A DNA stretch of 12,970 bases. Source: Synura sp. LO234KE (Eukaryota; Sar; Synurophyceae; Synurales; Mallomonadaceae). Positions 7,602 through 12,970 of the stretch are shown here, in pieces; positions within the stretch are counted from its first letter, which is position 1; each line of letters opens with the position of its first letter. The DNA is taken from NCBI GenBank assembly GCA_015143735.1, contig VKHC01000164.1, positions 3,759 through 16,728 on the forward strand. Reading direction: 5' to 3'. The notes below the pieces were generated by a model. It saw only the letters and a program-made list of their open reading frames with translations, was not told the origin of the DNA and searched no databases. Made by a program: the position numbers and the translations under genes.

Positions 7602-8362
7602 ATGTCAACTATACCTTACCGACATGTGGTCAGTAGTCTACTATTGTACTTGGTCACGGGATCTAGAGTTGATATGGCGTTTGCTGTTATGTTGCTAAGT
7701 ATGGTATCAACCCGGGAATGCCTCATTGATATGCTTTGCTTTGGATTTGGGATACTTAGAGGGAATGAAGGGTTACGGACTGGTCTATAGGAGACAACCG
7801 AGAGATGATGAGTTTGGATGCTGTGCAGAGAGGGTACCAGACTATCAGTCGGATCCTCAGCATCTACCGAAGGGAGTGAATAAAACCTCGGACGAGAGTT
7901 TTCATATCTATGCCCTTATAGACTCGAATCATGTTAGAGACCCGGATTCAAGGAGGTCAGTCACGGCATACGCTATCTCTGGGAATTGTAATTTGCTTTC
8001 TTGGAAGTCGAAGATGCAACCTACAATAGCTAAGTCGAGCATGGAGGCGGAGTACATGGCCTTGTGTTTCGGGACTTGTGATATTCTAGAACTTAATATG
8101 ACTGTTACTAAGCTGGGATATGCGAAGCAGAATGTGATTTCAATTTATAAAGATAATCAGTAAGCAATACACTTCTCGATGTAAACAAGGCCAAAACAAG
8201 CACATCGCGGTGTTAATCATTTTGTTCGTGAAGAACTTCTTTTTAAAAATTTCTGATTATCGCGAACAATATGTTGCGACACTTATCACGATATGTACGA
8301 TTCCTACGAAATACAGCACTGCGGATATCTTAACCGCTACCTGCAGAAGCTCTACATATGTC
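7602..8362 (+). pseudogene. copia RNase H domain and C-terminal tail, frameshifted
   Basis: From ATG 7602 the frame reads MSTIPYRHVVSSLLLYLVTG, then SRVDMAFAVMLLSMVSTR, the copia segment linking reverse transcriptase to RNase H. It shifts near 7720, where the expected HW of the HW-x-A motif is CAT TGA: Trp TGG has become a TGA stop. The next frame carries GYLEGMKGYGLVY, then ALIDSNHVRDPDSRRSVTAY (RNase H start), LLSWKSKMQPTIAKSSMEAE, YMAL and IYKDNQ. TAA at 8161-8163 follows DNQ, but the frame resumes with AIHFS and HFVREELLF. A further shift gives PTKYSTADILT near 8303-8335, the usual end of copia pol. Clearly inactive. Confidence 0.88.
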
Positions 8363-8390
8363 TAGTCTCCTTGTGAATGTCTAGCTATAC

Positions 8391-8403
8391 AGAGGATAAA
8401 GGG
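8391..8403 (+). promoter_or_regulatory. polypurine tract
   Basis: AGAGGATAAAGGG is nearly all purine and lies directly before the TGTTAAG start of the LTR, the place where plus-strand DNA synthesis of an LTR retrotransposon is primed. Confidence 0.7.
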
Positions 8404-8762
8404 TGTTAAGAATCGTCTAAAGTACTCAGTTAATTGCAATTAGATTTACGGAATAGTGCTCTTGTGCTTGCATAGCTTAAGAACGGCACGTGAAAGAGGA
8501 AGCTTAATACTTAGCTGGGTAAAACACGACAAGCATAATTTCACCCAGAACTCTTACGGGCCACATTGGCAGATTCCTCTAGGGGTAAGGGCAAGCGGAT
8601 AATCGAAAAATGGTGAAAATCACCGAGGTAGCTTTACTTTAGCCCAATTGATTGATAGTTGACAGTAAAACTCTCCGGGTTAGGTGCTTTACGAAGTCCG
8701 TCCGCGCTCTATCATTTTATCAGTAAATGCGGCGGCGGGTGGAACTGTGAATACCCTCAACA
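8404..8762 (+). repeat. 3' LTR of the copia element, about 359 bp
   Basis: It starts TGTTAAG at the end of the polypurine tract and ends CTCAACA at 8756-8762. The reverse complement of that end is TGTTGAG, six of seven bases matching the start, so the LTR has the expected TG...CA inverted termini. The length is ordinary for a copia LTR. The 3' end is inferred from the termini only, because no second full copy is in the window. Short pieces similar to it occur at 10021-10042, 10305-10350 and 11660-11688. Confidence 0.6.
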
Positions 8763-9187
8763 TTGGAGTTAGAAGTAATCATCAGCGTCAAAACGCTTCA
8801 TTTAAAAGTCAATAAGTATGACGCATCCGTGTATCATGCACTGATGCAGCACTCTGTGGGTAAATAAAATCGGCAAAAATACCGAGAAATCCCAACCAAC
8901 TCTCCAAAAAACCTCGGCACATCTGTCGCCCGAGGAAACAGAAAAATATATATATATACAACCAGACCCGATTTAGAATGCCCCCCTCAATTAGAACACC
9001 GCTTTCACCCCCTTCAATCTTCTCCACTCTCACCCACCCCACCCATACTACTAGTAATAGCTAAACTATCACAAAACCCCAAGTCTACCGCCCAGTTACA
9101 GTACAGCGCCTATGATGTAGTCTGAAACCCAAGGAATTTTATCAGAGGTTGGGAGGCTGGAAGTTCTGTCTGGATCTTTGCAGACGA
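8763..9187. other. no supported gene; short (TA)6 run and pyrimidine-rich patch
   Basis: A (TA)6 run sits at 8947-8958, followed by a C/T-rich patch at about 8975-9045 that resembles a fungal promoter or 5' leader in composition. An ATG at about 8978 would give only a 28-residue peptide. The 77-codon minus frame at 8809-9042 owes its openness to the G/A bias of that strand and has no coding character. Confidence 0.45.
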
Positions 9188-9481
9188 CTAACTGGAGTAC
9201 CTAAAGCACATAGAAAAACAAGGGAAACAACCAGGCAAAAAAGGGAAAAACAGCTTCGTATCCGCCCTCGCAATTCCGTAGCCCCGGTCAACTCCTCTCG
9301 TTGCACGGAAACCGGGTATGGGGCGGCGAGAGCGTCTTGTCTTCAGTATGCTTCTCTCCCGGTTGGTACTTAACTTGATGTGGAACTTCGTCCTCAAGCT
9401 TTTCTTGAAAGGAAGCTTGGAATCTTTCAAAGCAACGTTACACTGAGGTAACTTTAAACCAAGGACATTTGCTGGGTTCAT
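9188..9481 (-). CDS. hypothetical ORF, 97 residues
   Basis: ATG at 9479-9481 and TAG at 9188-9190. The N-terminal half reads MNPANVLGLKLPQCNVALKD and is followed by basic residues (PFKKSLRTKF, KTRRSRRPIPGFRATRG). The C-terminus is Phe/Cys-rich. On the minus strand, TATAAAT (about 9543-9549) lies some 65 bp upstream of the ATG at a plausible promoter distance. I recognise no domain. The overlapping 74-codon plus frame (9149-9373) starts with TTG and looks like a shadow. It may be real or a chance ORF in a decayed repeat. Confidence 0.25.
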   Translation of the reverse strand: MNPANVLGLKLPQCNVALKDSKLPFKKSLRTKFHIKLSTNRERSILKTRRSRRPIPGFRATRGVDRGYGIARADTKLFFPFLPGCFPCFSMCFRYSS

Positions 9482-9550
9482 GCATAAGTGATGTGATCAA
9501 AAGTAGTTCACAAGTGGTCTGCGGCGAAGTCAGTCCGACATAATTTATAG

Positions 9551-9769
9551 ATATGCGCAGAATCCGGCAATACACACCATGATGTAATTCACCACAGTTT
9601 GAGCCGTCATGAAGGTCTGGAAGTACAAAATGGGGCTATCACTTTTTCGAAAAGGCTGCCAACTTTCCTGGATTTGACCCGGATCTCTGCGCTGCTCTCT
9701 GGTCAATTAGTCTTCGAATATTCAATTTTGATGTCAATAACTAGAAAAAGTTCTGGAAGCCAGTTGTGA
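9551..9769 (+). other. open frame without ATG start
   Basis: Open from after TAG (9548-9550) to TGA (9767-9769), 72 sense codons. The only ATG is late. The later part reads protein-like: GLEVQNGAITFSKRLPTFLD, then ISALLSGQLVFEYSILMS. Not recognised. Possibly a fragment of a decayed gene or repeat. Confidence 0.2.
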
Positions 9770-9777
9770 ACTCAACC

Positions 9778-9957
9778 ATGCTATCACTTCTGAAAAAAAG
9801 AGTGGAATGTGCCTTGATATTTGCCTCAATTGGCTCCTTCATATATGTCTGCAAGTGTCGCGCTCCATGCTCCCCCAATTTTCCAGAAAAAAAGCGTCCA
9901 AGCTACCTTGTTTCGACACCAGATTTGCGCCGCTCTAATTTTATCGTTCATGTTTAA
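9778..9957 (+). other. small ORF, 59 residues, weak
   Basis: ATG at 9778 gives MLSLLKKRVECALIFASIGS followed by a Cys-containing stretch, with one possible hydrophobic segment of about 17 residues. No family resemblance and no supporting context. It is listed only because the 1.1 kb around it has no better candidate. Confidence 0.12.
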
Positions 9958-10020
9958 GTTACCGTTAGAAAGTTGCTATTCCCAGATGTTATGTTTTCTA
10001 TAGCTTATAAAATTCACTGT

Positions 10021-10042
10021 TAGTTTAAGAACGGCACGTGAA
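10021..10042 (+). repeat. LTR-like fragment
   Basis: These 22 bp match 8473-8494 inside the copia LTR with one mismatch (TAGTTTAAG against TAGCTTAAG, then GAACGGCACGTGAA shared). The flanks do not align clearly by eye, so this is a short relic or a conserved LTR motif. Confidence 0.6.
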
Positions 10043-10304
10043 CATTAGAATCGGCTTTCTGAATATTTCTTAGGGATTTTCGTGGACTTGACTCCACATT
10101 GTTCAGTCTTAGAATTTGAATGTGACAACGTATATGTTTTATAAGGGTGTGTCAACAGGCGAAGTAATCAATGCCAAGGAAGATTCAGACATGCTCTGTT
10201 CTGTTCGTCTAACGGAGTGTGTCAGAATATCAGCGTATACGAACTAGAGCGGAGTCTCTGACTCAGTCAGGGTGACGGAGATCGGTGCTGAGGTGTACCA
10301 TAAT

Positions 10305-10350
10305 CTGTCGAGCTCTTATTAGAGGAACGTATTTCTTAAGCGTCTAAAGT
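10305..10350 (+). mobile_element. probable relic of a second copia 3' end (pol/polypurine/LTR junction)
   Basis: Three short blocks occur in the same order as at the junction 8378-8423: TGTC(G/T)AGCT, then AGAGGA, then TTAAG-CGTCTAAAGT (TTAAGAATCGTCTAAAGT in the intact copy, a 3-bp gap). Spacing differs by only a few bases. The collinearity suggests the end of another, older element of the same family. No RNase H motif is readable upstream. Confidence 0.4.
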
Positions 10351-10610
10351 TGAATATGCTAGCTAGTTGTTTGGTACTTTGGGCTTCTTAACTATCGGCA
10401 TGATATTACTTATTGTTATATATACTATCGGATCGCTGCACCTGTACGCGTTTATACTAGTTATATCTTTTAACTATGTTGAAACAATGAGTTAAAGTTG
10501 CTCTTGCTGACGTTGAAAATTATTTTTCACTTCCAATCACTTCATATATTTATTCTATGTTAACTAAGTATGATACTGAAAAGCGTATAAATAGAACTGG
10601 TGTGACACGT

Positions 10611-11069
10611 TCACCAATCCGGAATCGTCCCAGAGCTGCCGTAGACTGCAGAACGACAGCTGTCTTGGCTATTCTGCTGGTGAAATGGCGCTCGGAGGGC
10701 TCGTTGCGTGAGGCGCATCAGTTGACCGATTCGAACCGTGTAGTAAATATTTCTGCCGGCGACACGACCGGAGTGGAGAGTGGAAGACTCCGCTCTGGGG
10801 TTCATTTTTGGATAAGCGCCTCCGGTCTGGCAGGCCTCCTCCACATACCGGACGATATCCGCCCAGAGGGAGTCAAAACATTCCATCCACGGGACCTCGG
10901 CGGGGCTCAAAAACGAACGGTCAATCAGTTGAACCTGGTCGAGCGTGAAGTGACCGAGAAAACCAAGTAAGTGTTGACAAGAACTTGCTGCAATGTTACA
11001 GTGGGCGTAGTATGGTGGGACTACATGGTGAGCAGTTCGTTTCTGACTAAAAGACCCGCGGAAGTGCAT
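10611..11069 (-). CDS. hypothetical ORF, 152 residues, in a GC-richer island
   Basis: ATG at 11067-11069 and TGA at 10611-10613. From about residue 37 the codons favour C or G in third position and the peptide looks like a folded protein: GFLGHFTLDQVQLIDRSFLS, then VPWMECFDSLWADIVRYVEE, then SSTLHSGRVAGRNIYYTVRI and GQLMRLTQRALRAPF. The first 36 residues look less coding, and a minus-strand acceptor (GTAACATTGCAG) falls there, so the true exon may begin near 11005. The plus-strand frame over the same DNA (10557-10970) opens with a non-ATG codon and is less protein-like. I do not recognise the family; a retroelement gag or a multicopy host family are possibilities. Confidence 0.38.
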   Translation of the reverse strand: MHFRGSFSQKRTAHHVVPPYYAHCNIAASSCQHLLGFLGHFTLDQVQLIDRSFLSPAEVPWMECFDSLWADIVRYVEEACQTGGAYPKMNPRAESSTLHSGRVAGRNIYYTVRIGQLMRLTQRALRAPFHQQNSQDSCRSAVYGSSGTIPDW

Positions 11070-11140
11070 GATGACGGAAGTTTAAGATGATGGCAGTGCC
11101 TCAATTCTCAACTGTTCCGAAGCGAAATATCTCAGGAGAA

Positions 11141-11377
11141 TTATAGCGTTTGTAGAAGCCTGGACGTCTTCTTCCGAGTATCCAACTTTAAACGCACTTT
11201 GTGGATTTCACAAATTTGACAATAAAATCTTTTATCGCGTTCTGGATTAATGGCGCTGGAAAATTGTACTCTAGCAGCTGGAAAAACTGTCGCTTTTCTT
11301 TCGCTCTGTCGAGATTTCGGATTTTCTATTTGCAATTTCCTATTTTTGGATACGCGAGAAGCCGGGGAATATGCCAC
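11141..11377 (-). CDS. hypothetical ORF, 78 residues, basic, one CxxC
   Basis: Opens with GTG, not ATG, and ends TAA at 11141-11143. It is a basic, Arg/Lys-rich peptide with INPERDKRFYCQICEIHKVR, where YCQICEIH has a C-x-x-C pair but no second metal pair. It lies 72 bp upstream of the 152-residue ORF on the same strand and could be an earlier exon or a frameshifted piece of the same relic. No domain assigned. Confidence 0.22.
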   Translation of the reverse strand: MAYSPASRVSKNRKLQIENPKSRQSERKATVFPAARVQFSSAINPERDKRFYCQICEIHKVRLKLDTRKKTSRLLQTL

Positions 11378-11466
11378 CTGTGCTTTTAATGGCTAAGATA
11401 ACGATGATGTAAATACCATTTTACGAATTCTGAGATAAAACTGGTCAGAATCAGAGTAGGACTTAG

Positions 11467-11893
11467 ATGCGGCGGGTACAAAAACCTCCACACGCTTTTA
11501 AAAAATGGTTAGCTATAATATACAGGAAAGTAATCAATAATCCAGTTCTTGAAATGGAAGGGCTTGTGAAAATTCGATATACTTTTTTTACAAAAAAATA
11601 TCCTTACCTTAGGGAAAGACATGCAAACATATTGATTACTAAATACCCTTATGCGCCAGTTGGCAGATCGCACTAGGGGTAAGAGCAATCGTATTAGTCA
11701 ATATACTAACTACCCGAAATCGTTTGTAGTAACTAAAACAAGCTATGAGAGGATGAAAAATATGTCTGGGAACGAGGGAAACGAAGGCAGGGGGAAAAAT
11801 ACAAACACCATAACACCCAGTAAAAATATCCGACCATCTTGTTTGAGAAACGAACAACCCTCAGGAGTACATTCTAAAATTTTACTGCACTAA
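11467..11893 (+). other. two overlapping weak ORFs
   Basis: ATG 11467 to TGA-free end at TAG 11674-11676 gives 69 residues, and ATG 11651 to TAA 11891-11893 gives 80 residues in another frame. Both are rich in Lys, Asn, Tyr and Arg, as expected from AT-rich DNA. The second begins MRQLADRTRGKSNRI inside the LTR-like fragment at 11660-11688, so it is probably not a real gene start. Confidence 0.15.
11660..11688 (+). repeat. LTR-like fragment
   Basis: Matches 8566-8594 in the copia LTR at 25 of 29 bases without a gap: TTGGCAGAT, then five variable bases, then TAGGGGTAAG and GCAA. It is the third short match to the LTR downstream of the element, in a different order from the intact copy. Confidence 0.5.
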
Positions 11894-12662
11894 GAGTCGC
11901 AGGACTAGGAGGGTAGTGATCGTACTAGTAGAGTGAGCGCCGAGTAAGCAGCAAAACTCTAATGAAACAAACAGTCGGAGGCGGTCGTTCCATCTTAAAA
12001 TAATAGTTGTTTCGCCAGTTTGTTTTGTTTTGTTCTGATTACTATGATTTTTTTACTGACACGCAAAACGAGGACTGCCAGGAGTTTGGGCACTTGGCGC
12101 CTACCACTAGTAAGCAAGCAAGTATTCGCTATTCGTTATTACCTGCTATTTGATTTTCATGAAATCTTCTCGCTGTCATAGCGAGACAAAAAAGAATTTC
12201 TCTATTAGGAATGCTAGAGTCTCGTAGAATCATATTCTCTTCTTTCATTTCGCGTATCCTTGGTAGCTAACAAGGAACAAATGAGCTGCCAGTAGAAATT
12301 ACCCTCCTACCCGCCACACGAGATCTAGACTAATAAATTTTGTTTATTCAGACGCCCTGCTCACAGTGTTCGCCTGTGTTTTCTTTCAGTTAAGGCGTGC
12401 CGGTTCTTCTCGCTCCCTGCATCATTCTAAATTCTTAGCCCCTACCAATCAACTATAAGATTTTCGGGAAGCCTCGAGCTATAGATGAGGGATTTTCATT
12501 ATTTCAATAGAATTATGTGCTCAAGTGCAAATGATGGGCTGGGAACATTTTGGTCGAGAAAAAATCTTAAGGTTATTGAAATTACAAAACCACCCAGTGG
12601 ATTAAGTTTTACTTTACCTATTACATCGCGGACCTGTTATCATTGTTCAATCTGATCATCTG
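11894..12662. other. no supported gene
   Basis: No frame longer than about 60 codons and no recognisable repeat or RNA gene. Some C/T-rich patches, including TGTTTTCTTTCAG near 12376-12390, look like splice acceptors on the plus strand, but no exon follows that I can support. If the gene at 12663-12969 is real, the part just below 12663 would be its 3' untranslated region. Confidence 0.45.
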
Positions 12663-12969
12663 TTACGGTGCGCTTTCCTCTTTATTGTTATTATGAAATT
12701 TATTCTGTTTTCGTCGCGGTCTTGCTTTGTCTGCGTATGATAAAAAATTAACATCCAACGAATAGGTTCAACGAATGAGTCTTATTACCTTCGCTGACAT
12801 ATTTATCGCCTTCAGTTACATTGAGACCGTTTTCATATCGTTGTCGATTGTTTCTTGTCCTAAGTTTCTGTCGTTTTCTCTTTCTCCAGCAGCTCAGTTT
12901 AGGTTCTACGAAAGTATATTCTTCGTAAGTACTGGAAGCATCATCCGAATTATCGCCGAAATCAAATCC
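12663..12969 (-). CDS. probable 3' end of a gene with one intron (partial at window edge)
   Basis: A minus-strand frame runs off the right end and is open for 73 codons to TAA at 12748-12750. It reads GFDFGDNSDDASSTYEEYTF, then CWRKRKRQKLRTRNNRQRYE: an acidic patch followed by a strongly basic cluster resembling a nuclear localisation signal. At 12788 the strand reads GAAG|GTAATAAG and at 12731 ATACGCAG, bounding a 58-nt candidate intron of typical fungal size. Splicing replaces a 13-residue hydrophobic tail with DKARPRRKQNKFHNNNKEES and AP, a hydrophilic tail in keeping with the rest, ending TAA at 12663-12665. Exons would be 12789-12969 and 12663-12730. The 5' splice site is not the commonest form, so the unspliced reading remains possible. 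No domain recognised. Confidence 0.4.
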
Positions 12970-12970
12970 A

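Larger units (their letters stand above)
6431..8762 (+). mobile_element. Ty1/copia retrotransposon, truncated and frameshifted, 3' half plus LTR
   Basis: In copia order on the plus strand come a hydrophilic linker, the C-terminal half of reverse transcriptase, RNase H, the TKYSTADILT tail motif, a polypurine tract and a 3' LTR. Gag, protease and integrase are not visible, nor is a matching 5' LTR, so the 5' limit is uncertain. Coding frames change at least four times (near 7485, 7600, 7720 and 8260), with stops at 7206, 7368, 8161 and elsewhere. It cannot make a working polyprotein. Confidence 0.85.

Noticed and set aside
8560-8700. Peptide LADSSRGKGKRI in the LTR resembling LADRTRGKSNRI at 11657 as a possible shared gag start
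   Set aside because: Both lie in LTR-like DNA, the frame at 8560 closes quickly, and the similarity is explained by the nucleotide repeat.
8809-9042. Minus-strand 77-codon frame
   Set aside because: Non-coding character; Gly/Glu/Ile bias reflects the pyrimidine-rich plus strand.
10727-10738. GGTTCGAATC-like tRNA B box on the minus strand
   Set aside because: No A box at the right distance and no cloverleaf can be folded around it. It lies inside the 152-codon ORF.
10557-10970. Plus-strand 137-codon frame ending near a GTAAGT donor-like site
   Set aside because: It begins with a non-ATG codon, and the antisense minus frame has clearly better codon pattern and peptide. The GTAAGT is kept in mind but not enough.
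1-12970. CRISPR arrays, rRNA genes, bacterial operons, integrative prokaryotic elements
   Set aside because: No regularly spaced short repeats, no rRNA landmarks, and no dense prokaryotic coding. The copia and intron signals point to a eukaryote.

Overview
The window looks like repeat-rich, gene-poor nuclear DNA of a eukaryote, most likely a filamentous ascomycete fungus. A powdery-mildew-type genome is a guess, not a demonstrated identity. The grounds are degenerate Ty1/copia sequence, stop codons in relic frames that C-to-T changes could explain (as expected after repeat-induced point mutation, RIP, or methyl-C deamination), one short candidate intron of 58 nt, and no bacterial-style operons, ribosome binding sites or dense coding. 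No complete, confidently functional gene is visible. Many open frames lack an ATG.

Layout. 1-390: a direct repeat of at least 82 bp (copies at 1-82 and 307-388) around a frame that faintly recalls copia RNase H. 447-857 (minus): an unrecognised open frame ending in codons that look coding. 861-1600: AT-rich, nothing solid. 1600-4494: a strongly strand-asymmetric tract (G/T-rich on plus, A/C-rich on minus). Its minus strand holds a large decayed coding sequence: one frame is open for 420 codons with only three stops (4494 to 3232), followed by a relay of frames down to 1667. 4500-6160: AT-rich spacer with one 50-codon ORF. 6160-6420: a TATA box and a degenerate 20-bp minisatellite. 6431-8762: the 3' half of a broken Ty1/copia retrotransposon on plus. 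It has a likely linker, the C-terminal part of reverse transcriptase, RNase H, a polypurine tract and a 3' LTR with near-perfect TGTTAAG/CTCAACA ends. 8763-10600: low-coding sequence with small frames and short fragments similar to that LTR. 10611-11377 (minus): two unrecognised ORFs, one in a GC-richer island. 11400-12660: little beyond weak ORFs and an LTR-like fragment. 12663-12969 (minus): the probable 3' end of a gene that runs off the window, with one candidate intron.

The pieces do not form an obvious pathway. They read as layers of decayed transposons and at least one decayed non-transposon-like gene. The most unusual item is the minus-strand relic at 1667-4494, whose product I do not recognise.
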